Shown here in pieces: positions 1 through 6,040 of a DNA stretch of 7,586 bases (its first letter is position 1; every line of letters begins with the position of its first letter). Position numbers and translations under genes: made by a program. A model generated the notes under the pieces. The model saw nothing but the letters and a program-made list of their open reading frames with translations, ran no database searches and was not told where the DNA came from. The DNA comes from Desulfatirhabdium butyrativorans (GTDB lineage Bacteria; Desulfobacterota; Desulfobacteria; Desulfobacterales; DYRK01). The stretch is taken from the NCBI GenBank assembly GCA_020718785.1, contig DYRK01000282.1:1-7586 (forward strand), written 5' to 3'.

Positions 1-50
1 GCAATCTTCAGGTATTCCTTGCGTATGAGGGCATGACGCTGACCGTCTGA
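1..50 (+). CDS. C-terminal end of an upstream gene (partial, unidentified)
   Basis: Reading from base 3, the sequence stays open and ends with a TGA at 48-50, giving the tail NLQVFLAYEGMTLTV. The other two forward frames stop earlier. The call rests mainly on context: the stop is followed nine bases later by a good intrinsic terminator pointing the same way, as expected at the end of a + strand transcription unit. Only about 15 residues are visible, so no family can be assigned. The tail could also be non-coding, since an open stretch of this length occurs easily by chance. Confidence 0.45.
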   Translation, partial: NLQVFLAYEGMTLTV

Positions 51-58
51 AATTGCAG

Positions 59-84
59 AACGGGTTTCAAATCCGTTTTTTTTT
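59..84 (+). terminator. Rho-independent terminator after the upstream gene
   Basis: The stem pairs 59-65 (AACGGGT) with 71-77 (ATCCGTT), with one G-T wobble and a TTCAA loop. It runs directly into nine consecutive T residues (76-84). Hairpin plus T-tract on the + strand, just after the TGA at 48-50, fits a terminator of the upstream gene. The multi-hairpin repeat element begins at the very next base. Confidence 0.75.
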
Positions 85-211
85 CTCGTTCCCAAGCCCC
101 GGCTTGGGAACGCACTTGCCGGGGAGGTTCCCCGGCTTCCCGTGACGGGAGACGGCCCGAAGCCGGGGCTTCGGGCGCAGACGCGTTCCCAAGCCGGGGC
201 TTGGGAACGAG
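85..211. repeat. Compound palindromic element of five tandem hairpins
   Basis: The first 29 bases (85-113) and the last 29 (183-211) are exact reverse complements of each other, and each is itself a near-perfect palindrome (arms CGTTCCCAAGCC / GGCTTGGGAACG, 2-nt centre). Between them lie three more hairpins: 118-136 (GCCGGGGA, loop GGT), 138-150 (TCCCG, loop TGA) and 156-175 (CCCGAAGCC, 2-nt centre). The core AAGCCSSGGCTT occurs three times here. A single unit recurs at 2618-2657 and an inverted copy of the right half at 7532-7586. It encodes no protein and behaves like a dispersed REP/BIME- or MITE-type repeat. As RNA it would fold strongly and could stop transcription or protect 3' ends. 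It ends 69 bp before the next start codon, so any promoter for that gene must lie in 212-280 or transcription must read through the element. Confidence 0.85.
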
Positions 212-280
212 GATATAAATTCTTCGGATGCGGTCAGAAAAAAGAGATATCCCGAAAACATATTAAGGAAAATACCCGGC

Positions 281-1777
281 ATGAGGAAGTTCGTTTATAG
301 CTTCAGGGCAGTATTTTTGGGACTGATAATCGCGCAGGTGCTGTCAACCCTTAGTGTTTATTCGTCAAATATGGAACTCTTCCGTTCAACGCAGGCTGTC
401 CTCGAAGCGGGTTATTTTGCGGTCCCCAATTCGAACACCGTAAACACCCTCACGACATTCGGAGCCGCATTTTTCGGCGGAATGTTTTTCACATTCAGCA
501 TCGGCGCGGGATTATCCCTGCTTTCTTTTTATGTGGAATACATCTGGGACCGAGTTTTTGCGCGCAACGAATATTTCCTTATCCCTTTTCTGATTTTCTG
601 GCTCTGGTGCATTCTTTCCGTCAATGACAAAGGAGTCTGCCGGATACCCACCGCGTATTTTCTTTTTATACCCACGGCTGTATTTGCAGCCGCAGTGTTA
701 TGTACCCACGAAACTTCCGAGGATACGCGGCTGAAATCAGCCGTACATCTGATCTGTCTCACGGCTCTGACGATTATCGGCTCAAGCCAGATGAACACAG
801 ACATATTCCTGAAAATCCGGGATAATATGCTGCTGTCCAATCCTGCGGGAATGAAACTGAATGATTTTTATTACAGATATACCCTGTACGCGGCTCAAGT
901 TTTCAAATCTCAGAATCAGAAGCTGATTAAAACTTGCAGACTTTCCCTTATAGATGATCCTCTTTTGCTGCAACAGATGAAAAAACATCTGCTGAACAAT
1001 GATTATATTGTCCTTGACAATGATGATCCCGATATTCCTGCTGATCTGGAAATTATAAAAATACGGGATACTCTCGATTTCAAAATCAGGGTCTGGACCA
1101 TTCTTCAGATAAGTCCGCGGGAGTTTCTTCAGTATCCGCAGGATATACTGAAACAATTCTCCGCGAACAGTGACAAGCACGCTTTTTTCCGAGCCTTTAC
1201 TTTTTATTCTCTGTCAGCCGTGGTTCTGCTGCTTTTCTATTTCGCCGCTTACAGCCTGTGTCAAGGGATATGCCGTGTTTTCATAAAAAATCGGGAGTAT
1301 GAGGTTGTGGGTGCAGGCATTCTTTGTCTGATTATGGGAGCGATTGTGTTTATTTCCCTGGGCATGGGAAACAAGGATTACAGGGACAGCGATGAACTGA
1401 GCGTAATGCTGGCATCCGAAAATTGGCGTCAGCGGGTTGCGGCATTGAGATATATAGCAAAAAACAACATTGATATCGGCAGTTTTCCGGGCTATGTCAG
1501 ACTGACAGACAGCCCGTCTGTTCCTGACCGCTATTGGCTGGCAAAAGCTATGTCGCGCAGCCGCTCCCCGGAAATATATGAGGGATTGACCCGGCTTCTT
1601 GACGATTCCAATTTCAATGTGGTTTACAGCGCGATTTATGCTTTGGGAGAGCATGGGGACAAACAGGCTGTTCCGAAGATTCTCAGAGAGATCGCCGTGT
1701 CCGATAACTGGTATGTACAGTTATACGCGTACAAAGCACTGAAGAAACTCGGATGGACACAGACAAAATTGCACTGA
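281..1777 (+). CDS. Polytopic membrane protein with C-terminal HEAT-like repeats
   Basis: This 498-aa protein has no function I can name. Hydrophobic segments lie at about residues 10-28, 62-84, 98-113, 124-141 and 153-167, then 308-326 and 341-361. Between the two groups is a polar region of about 140 residues (168-307), including a distinctive aromatic patch around 193-213 (LNDFYYRYTLYAAQVFKS). After the last membrane segment, residues 375-490 form helical pairs typical of HEAT/PBS-lyase-type repeats, clearest at 433-460 and 463-490 (for example VVYSAIYALGEHGD and VQLYAYKALKKLGW). Such repeats normally bind protein partners. The start ATG has AAGGAA (265-270) ten bases upstream. The stop lies 25 nt inside the next gene, an intramembrane protease, so the two are probably co-expressed. 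A scaffold or substrate-presenting role for that protease is inference only. Gene certain; function unknown. Confidence 0.92.
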   Translation: MRKFVYSFRAVFLGLIIAQVLSTLSVYSSNMELFRSTQAVLEAGYFAVPNSNTVNTLTTFGAAFFGGMFFTFSIGAGLSLLSFYVEYIWDRVFARNEYFLIPFLIFWLWCILSVNDKGVCRIPTAYFLFIPTAVFAAAVLCTHETSEDTRLKSAVHLICLTALTIIGSSQMNTDIFLKIRDNMLLSNPAGMKLNDFYYRYTLYAAQVFKSQNQKLIKTCRLSLIDDPLLLQQMKKHLLNNDYIVLDNDDPDIPADLEIIKIRDTLDFKIRVWTILQISPREFLQYPQDILKQFSANSDKHAFFRAFTFYSLSAVVLLLFYFAAYSLCQGICRVFIKNREYEVVGAGILCLIMGAIVFISLGMGNKDYRDSDELSVMLASENWRQRVAALRYIAKNNIDIGSFPGYVRLTDSPSVPDRYWLAKAMSRSRSPEIYEGLTRLLDDSNFNVVYSAIYALGEHGDKQAVPKILREIAVSDNWYVQLYAYKALKKLGWTQTKLH

Positions 1778-2391
1778 GACCTTTTCTTATATCTGTTGCC
1801 GGTCTGTTTTTTATTGAAACAGCCGCAGAACTTGTCAGCCGGACAGGACTCATTCCTGCCGCAGGTCTGACAGCAGCAGCCCGGATTTCGGAAATTCTGT
1901 TCTTTGTCTGTGTTTTTCACCGAAGCTCTGACGGACTTGCTTCCATAGGACTGGCGCGGCATCAGTTGATTCCGGGTCTGAAATCCGGGCTGATCTGGTC
2001 CGCGGCTTTCGGAGCAGCCGTAATGATCTGCGCCGCTCTGCTCTTTCTGTCCGGCAAAAATCCCTTGAAACTGATACATACCGGCATTCCCCGGAATTTC
2101 GGAGAGATGATCTTTTTTTTCTTTTTAGGCGGATTTATAGGTCCCGTCGCGGAAGAAATCTTTTTCCGGGGAATTCTTTACGGATTTCTGAGGCGATTGG
2201 GAATGTTTGCGGCAATGTTCCTTAGCAGTCTTTTATTCGTTATTGCCCATCCGGCCGCCGGGCTGACTCAGACTGCGGGCGGCATTCTGTTTGCCGCGGC
2301 TTATGAGAGCCAGGGAAAACTCATGGTTCCTCTTACCATTCATATACTTGGCAACACGGCAATTTTTGCGGTTTCATTTTATGTCCGGTGA
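1753..2391 (+). CDS. CPBP-family glutamic-type intramembrane protease
   Basis: This 212-aa membrane protein belongs to the CPBP/Abi family (Rce1-like), which cleaves proteins or peptides within the bilayer. The three family motifs are intact: EEIFFR (E134, E135, R139; EExxxR), FVIAH (F162, H166; FxxxH) and HILGN (H197, N201; HxxxN). These supply the catalytic glutamate and the residues that position water. Hydrophobic segments flank the motifs (about 10-22, 44-56, 78-99, 117-131, 151-167, 174-184, 195-210). The ATG at 1753 lies 25 nt before the end of the upstream gene and has no strong Shine-Dalgarno site, so translation coupled to that gene is likely. Family members serve in prenyl-protein processing, bacteriocin self-immunity and, in some lineages, sorting-tag cleavage. 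Nothing nearby encodes a bacteriocin or tagged substrate, so the substrate stays open. No truncation or missing key residue. Confidence 0.94.
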   Translation: MDTDKIALRPFLISVAGLFFIETAAELVSRTGLIPAAGLTAAARISEILFFVCVFHRSSDGLASIGLARHQLIPGLKSGLIWSAAFGAAVMICAALLFLSGKNPLKLIHTGIPRNFGEMIFFFFLGGFIGPVAEEIFFRGILYGFLRRLGMFAAMFLSSLLFVIAHPAAGLTQTAGGILFAAAYESQGKLMVPLTIHILGNTAIFAVSFYVR

Positions 2392-2452
2392 CAAAACGAT
2401 TTGCGTCTGTTTTAAGCAGGGGCGTTTTACGGCAGAATATTTATATTGCTTA

Positions 2453-2488
2453 GTAGGGGCATGTCGGCGACATGCCCTTACATTTCAA
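2453..2488 (+). repeat. 36-bp palindromic dispersed repeat, copy 1
   Basis: It starts GTAGGGGCATG and ends CTTACATTTCAA. The core pairs GGGCATGTCG with CGACATGCCC around a single G. Pairing continues outward through GTA/TAC with one G-T wobble, giving a 14-bp stem. An identical copy begins 72 bp further on. It resembles the short palindromic GTAGGGGC-type repeats scattered between genes in many environmental bacteria. Confidence 0.8.
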
Positions 2489-2524
2489 CCCCCTTCGCTT
2501 TCTGAATCACCTGCGGATCTTCGG

Positions 2525-2560
2525 GTAGGGGCATGTCGGCGACATGCCCTTACATTTCAA
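2525..2560 (+). repeat. 36-bp palindromic dispersed repeat, copy 2
   Basis: All 36 bases match the copy at 2453-2488, in the same orientation. The two copies are separated by 36 bp of unrelated sequence (2489-2524). This spacing mimics a two-repeat CRISPR, but the repeat is a near-perfect hairpin over 29 bases and there is no third unit, leader or cas gene. A dispersed palindromic repeat, perhaps duplicated locally, is the better reading. Confidence 0.8.
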
Positions 2561-2617
2561 CTGAAACAAAATTCTATCGTTCCAACGCGTTGAGCCATCC
2601 GGAGTGTCAAAATTTCA

Positions 2618-2657
2618 TTTTCCTCGTTCCCAAGCCGGGGCTTGGGAACGAGGAAAA
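2618..2657. repeat. Single-unit GTTCCCAAGC palindrome
   Basis: The arms 2618-2636 (TTTTCCTCGTTCCCAAGCC) and 2639-2657 are perfect reverse complements over 19 bp around a GG centre. The inner part equals the right-hand unit of the element at 85-211, including the flanking GAGG. It can form a very stable stem on either strand. The T-run precedes rather than follows the stem on both strands, so it is not a classical intrinsic terminator. Confidence 0.85.
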
Positions 2658-2787
2658 AACCCTCGCGCTCTCTGCGGTTTATCTGCGCCCTTTGCGGCAA
2701 GTTTTTATACGGAACTCAGGCAGTTTTATGTCGAACTCACGTTGGGTTAAATAATGCCAAAGCACAAAGCGATGACGATGTTGCAAA

Positions 2788-2893
2788 TATGTACCGGGAC
2801 AAAAATTTTCTGACATTTTTAAAAACTGAGTTTTTTGAAAAAACTCAGTTTTTCCCATTCTGCTATGTCCGAAAATATATGTCCGGGTACATA
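2788..2893. mobile_element. MITE-like 106-bp inverted-repeat element with TA ends
   Basis: The outer arms 2788-2816 and 2865-2893 are reverse complements at 25 of 29 positions, with outer ends TATGTACC and GGTACATA. Inside them lies a perfect 16-bp inverted repeat with one central base: 2821-2836 (AAAAACTGAGTTTTTT) against 2838-2853. The spacers between arms and core are 4 nt on the left and 11 nt on the right. The element encodes nothing and begins and ends with TA, as expected for a non-autonomous relative of IS630/Tc1-mariner elements, which duplicate TA on insertion. The central ACTGAG hairpin is followed by five T residues in both directions and could act as a weak bidirectional terminator. 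That it is mobile is inferred; the inverted-repeat structure is directly visible. Confidence 0.65.
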
Positions 2894-2910
2894 AGCTTGA
2901 TACGTTGCGG

Positions 2911-3210
2911 ATGGTTAGGAATACGCTGAAAAAGCCCGGTTCGCTGGCTGAAATGTTGGCAGAAGTGCTGGCAGGCGCATTCGTGGGAATGCTGGGAGGC
3001 TCATTAAAAAATGCGCTGAAAGACGTAGCAGATGAACAGGATGACGATATCACAAAGAAATTCCAAAAGACATTTTATATTCAGGAAAAACTATGTCTCT
3101 TAAAACCAAGCGAATTTCAATTTTCTGCCTGCTTTTTCTACTTTGGCTTGAGAATCCGGTGGCAGAAGCAGCCTGGCCCCCGAAAGGTACGCTTATCCGA
3201 TGTCCGGTAA
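2911..3210 (+). CDS. Doubtful small ORF or gene remnant overlapping the hydrolase start
   Basis: From the ATG at 2911 (or TTG at 2905) an ORF of about 100 codons runs to 3210, overlapping the first 118 bases of the hydrolase gene in another frame. The first 55 or so codons look protein-like: a lysine-rich start, then a glycine-rich hydrophobic stretch (LAEVLAGAFVGMLGG) and an acidic tail (DVADEQDDD), with codons like those of neighbouring genes. The later part is simply the hydrolase signal-peptide region read out of frame. No Shine-Dalgarno site precedes either start. It may be a short real protein, the 3' remains of a decayed gene, or chance. I recognise no family. Confidence 0.22.
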   Translation: MVRNTLKKPGSLAEMLAEVLAGAFVGMLGGSLKNALKDVADEQDDDITKKFQKTFYIQEKLCLLKPSEFQFSACFFYFGLRIRWQKQPGPRKVRLSDVR

Positions 3211-6005
3211 CGCGAGATGCCAATATCTCATCTGTGAATGAGGAAAAGACCATGAACAGCGGATGGGCATGGAAATTCAACTTGAAAGGCCAGCAGGAAT
3301 GCCTGCTTATAGACATTGATCCCTCGCTTTTAAAAGGCAAAATCATCACCGGCGCATTGCTGCACATCCGTTCTGCATCTCCTGAAATCGCTCCGCTTGC
3401 CCGGCTCGGAGTGTCATCGGTAGCGAGTCAATGGGCAGAAGGCACTTCTATGTGGCGCCGCTCTCAGAAAGGGACCTCGTGTTATCAGCAGGCACAATAC
3501 AAAGTCCGGGACTGGGCATATCCGGGCAGCACTCTCATGGACGTAGTATTCGGCAGAGGGCATACGATATGGAAATTTGCGGACTGTACTCTGCCGGATA
3601 CAGACGGCTGGCAAACCTGCGCCCTGTCTGCGGATGTTATCGCTGCCCGTGCCTCCGGACTCAGTTACGGATTCTGCGTTTATGACGAAGTCGGCAGCGT
3701 ATGGTCTCTTAAAAAAGGCAAGTTTGACTTCACTCATTTTCCGAACCGTCGCTGCTACAGTAAAGAAAGCTGGGGCAGTGATCCCTGGTTAGACGTATGG
3801 TATGACGGCACAGACAAGATTCCTCCTGTGAAAATTCAGTCTGTCGAAGCAGATGTCGGACAACTTCCGGCAGGTCAGGCGTTGATTCGCTGGCGCACGC
3901 CTGAAGATCGGGGCATAGGAAAAACGCTGGGGTTTCAGGTCAGTTATCGGCAGGGAAATTCAGAACATCTCATGCCTCGTTATCTGATTCAGATGGCAGG
4001 AGAACCCGGAGAACAAGTCATTATGCACATACAGGACATGGATTTTAAACCCGGAGAAATCATTTCTTTGTCTGTCAGATCCGTTGACAGCGCGGGAAAC
4101 ATCGGCGAGGCATTCACAAAAACAATACAATTATCAAGCGGTTCAGGGATGCCGGAGATTCCTGAGCCGGATATCAGCCCTTTTCCGCCGGATACGAATC
4201 TTCCGAGACTATGCAGCCTCAAGGTGGCTGTGACAGATTTGCTGGATAAAACAGATCCGAAAAGCGGAAAAATAATTCCTGAACATGAGAATGGCTACAA
4301 GGGCGGAAATCATATTTTTTCGGCAAAAGAAAAGCGAATCCGATTACAGGCAGCGCGAAATGAGACTGTGGCGTTTCAGATCAATTTAGAATCAGATGAT
4401 AAGCAGAAAAGAGAAGACATTTCTATAGCTTATAAATTCGATGCAGAATCCAAGCTCAGTCCGAAAATCTGGCACTTTGCCTGCGTCACTGTAACAGACA
4501 AAGATAGTATTTCTTATCTTCCGGATCCGCTGATACCATCTCTGTCTTCGAATTTTCAATATTCACTCTTCAATTCTTCTCTGATATGCGAGCTTTATAT
4601 TCCTCACGACGAATCTCCGGGAAAGAAAAAGGGAAAAGTGATTCTTACCGCAGGAGGTGAACGGCTCGAATTAGATGTCGAGCTTATGGTCTGGAATTTC
4701 ACCTTGCCTGACAAGCTTTCCTTTATCCCGGAAATGAACGCTTACGGAAAAGTCTCTCCTTACAAGGCTTATGACTACTACCGCCTCGCGCATGAACACC
4801 GAACCTGTATGAACCGGCTTCCCTACGGTTGGAACGGCAAACCGGAATTTGCGCCTGAATGGAACGGCAATAATTTCGACTGGAGCGAATGGGATGAAAA
4901 GGTCGGACCGCTTTTAGACGGATCCGCATTTGATAATTTGCCCCGAAAGAATGAGCCTGCAGAAGTATTTTATCTCCCTTTCAGCGAAAACTGGCCCATA
5001 AACCTTTTCGATCACTATACGCCCTCATATTGGGCAGATGAGGCATTTGCCGACAGCTATGCAGAGCAGTTGAAAACAGCTTTTGCCTTGTTTGCAAAGC
5101 ACTGCAATGAAAAGGGATGGCATGACACCCTGTTTCAGTTTTATCTCAACAATAAGTTGTACTACCGGAAGAATTCCCGCGGGAGTTCCGCACCATGGAT
5201 TTTCGATGAACCCTTGAATACACAGGATTTCTGGGCGATACGCCAGTACGGGCTTTTGTGGCGGATGGCTGTTGATCCGGTCATGGGAAATGCGAAGATG
5301 TGGTATCGGGGAGATATTTCTTACAGCGAATTCAGCCGCAATATGTTATGGGGAATAATGGACATCGAATATATCGGCGGAAATACGGCGCAGAAAACCC
5401 GCATGAAACATGACGAGCAGATATTGCAGGGAAATACTTATTTTGCAGAATACGGCACAGCGAACAAAATCGAAGAAGCGAATACTCAGCCTGTGCTTTG
5501 GTGCCTGTCCGCGTGGGCAAAGGGATGCACAGGTGTTTTGCCCTGGCAGACAATCGGCGGAGACAATTGCCGGAAGATTGCCGAACAGACCGCCCTGTTT
5601 TATCCCGGCAGCGACGGTCCCAAGCCTTCGGTTCGCCTGAAAGCCTTTACCCGTGGTCAGCAGGATACGGAATATCTCACGCTGTTCTGTAATGTTTTCG
5701 GAATTCCGCAATATGCGGCTGCGGACTGGCTGAGGCGTAGTATTTCGCTGGATGCCGATGTCTCAAAAAACTATGAAAATGATGCCGGTACTCTCACTTT
5801 TGCCGAAGGAGATATTGTGTCATTATGGAAGTTAAGATACCGTTTGGGAAAAATGCTTTCGGATAAAGCTCCGGCATATAAACGGTCCATTGTAAACCGG
5901 GAAATGCCGAATCGGGAGATAAAGAAACTGCCCGATATCGGCTATGCTCCGGTGTTTCCGGCTGTTGAACGCTATAAACCGGATTGTGATACTTTCAGAC
6001 CTTAA
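3093..6005 (+). CDS. Secreted multidomain glycoside hydrolase, GH123/DUF4091-like
   Basis: A 970-aa exported protein. Residues 1-26 form a Sec signal peptide (MSLKTKR, hydrophobic ISIFCLLFLLWL, cleavage near AEA-A). Residues about 38-238 resemble a DNRLRE/CBM96-type beta-sandwich (LLKGKIITGALLHIRS; SQWAEG). About 245-347 looks like fibronectin type III. About 370-535 is a second beta-rich domain (IRLQAARNETVAFQI) like the N-terminal module of GH123 proteins. From about 540 to 925 is the presumed catalytic barrel, with the FDEP motif (D705, E706) and the late VRLKAFTRGQQDTEYL segment typical of DUF4091. GH123 beta-N-acetylgalactosaminidases use an adjacent Asp-Glu pair for substrate-assisted hydrolysis, and FDEP fits that pair; the actual sugar is unproven. 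The start is well supported: AGGAA (3083-3087) five bases before the ATG. The closest neighbour is a radical SAM gene 35 nt downstream. No membrane anchor or sorting tail is evident at the C-terminus. Confidence 0.9.
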   Translation: MSLKTKRISIFCLLFLLWLENPVAEAAWPPKGTLIRCPVTRDANISSVNEEKTMNSGWAWKFNLKGQQECLLIDIDPSLLKGKIITGALLHIRSASPEIAPLARLGVSSVASQWAEGTSMWRRSQKGTSCYQQAQYKVRDWAYPGSTLMDVVFGRGHTIWKFADCTLPDTDGWQTCALSADVIAARASGLSYGFCVYDEVGSVWSLKKGKFDFTHFPNRRCYSKESWGSDPWLDVWYDGTDKIPPVKIQSVEADVGQLPAGQALIRWRTPEDRGIGKTLGFQVSYRQGNSEHLMPRYLIQMAGEPGEQVIMHIQDMDFKPGEIISLSVRSVDSAGNIGEAFTKTIQLSSGSGMPEIPEPDISPFPPDTNLPRLCSLKVAVTDLLDKTDPKSGKIIPEHENGYKGGNHIFSAKEKRIRLQAARNETVAFQINLESDDKQKREDISIAYKFDAESKLSPKIWHFACVTVTDKDSISYLPDPLIPSLSSNFQYSLFNSSLICELYIPHDESPGKKKGKVILTAGGERLELDVELMVWNFTLPDKLSFIPEMNAYGKVSPYKAYDYYRLAHEHRTCMNRLPYGWNGKPEFAPEWNGNNFDWSEWDEKVGPLLDGSAFDNLPRKNEPAEVFYLPFSENWPINLFDHYTPSYWADEAFADSYAEQLKTAFALFAKHCNEKGWHDTLFQFYLNNKLYYRKNSRGSSAPWIFDEPLNTQDFWAIRQYGLLWRMAVDPVMGNAKMWYRGDISYSEFSRNMLWGIMDIEYIGGNTAQKTRMKHDEQILQGNTYFAEYGTANKIEEANTQPVLWCLSAWAKGCTGVLPWQTIGGDNCRKIAEQTALFYPGSDGPKPSVRLKAFTRGQQDTEYLTLFCNVFGIPQYAAADWLRRSISLDADVSKNYENDAGTLTFAEGDIVSLWKLRYRLGKMLSDKAPAYKRSIVNREMPNREIKKLPDIGYAPVFPAVERYKPDCDTFRP

Positions 6006-6030
6006 TCATCGGATTGCAATAGAAAAGAAT

Positions 6031-6034
6031 GAGG
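6031..6034 (+). promoter_or_regulatory. Ribosome binding site choosing the 6041 start
   Basis: GAGG lies six bases before the ATG at 6041, an ideal spacing. The earlier in-frame ATG at 6029 shares its last base with this site and has only AGAAAAG one base upstream, too close to serve as a Shine-Dalgarno site. The start at 6041 is therefore preferred. Confidence 0.65.
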
Positions 6035-6040
6035 CAACCT

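Larger units (their letters stand above)
2392..3092. other. Repeat-rich intergenic region between the two gene pairs
   Basis: About 700 bases without a convincing gene. In order they hold two 36-bp palindromic repeats (2453-2488, 2525-2560), a single 40-bp palindrome of the GTTCCCAAGC type (2618-2657), a short degenerate TCTGCG-type repeat (2671-2701), a 106-bp MITE-like inverted repeat (2788-2893) and a doubtful small ORF beginning at 2911. No clear terminator follows the protease stop at 2391; the nearest pairing (AAAACG 2393-2398 with CGTTTT 2423-2428) has a 24-nt loop and is weak. Promoters for the following hydrolase gene must lie in this region, but I could not pick one with confidence. 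Confidence 0.8.

Noticed and set aside
212..280. Promoter for the HEAT-membrane gene (TATAAA near 214-219)
   Set aside because: A -10-like hexamer exists, but no -35 element at suitable spacing could be found, and the region upstream is the hairpin repeat.
67..282. Minus-strand ORF of 71 codons across the hairpin element
   Set aside because: It consists almost entirely of translated palindromic repeat (repeated PKPGLG-type peptides) and shows no protein-like composition.
782..2079. Minus-strand ORFs of 132-147 codons opposite the first two genes
   Set aside because: They are shadows of the two membrane-protein genes, which have clear motifs and ribosome context on the + strand.
2393..2428. 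Terminator after the protease gene
   Set aside because: The AAAACG/CGTTTT pairing has a 24-nt loop and no T-run directly after a GC-rich stem.
2453..2560. Two-repeat CRISPR array
   Set aside because: Only two copies, the repeat is a full-length hairpin, and there is no leader or cas gene in the window.
2291..2754. Overlapping + strand ORFs downstream of the protease
   Set aside because: They translate the 36-bp repeats (the same VGACRRHALTFQ peptide twice) and the GTTCCCAAGC palindrome; they are repeat-derived and have no ribosome site.
2679..3053. Minus-strand ORF of 124 codons
   Set aside because: It is antisense to the MITE-like hairpin and the small ORF, has a Ser/Ala/Pro-rich low-complexity start and matches nothing I recognise.
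5346..5711. Minus-strand ORF of 121 codons inside the hydrolase gene
   Set aside because: It lies opposite the conserved DUF4091-like segment and has no independent support.
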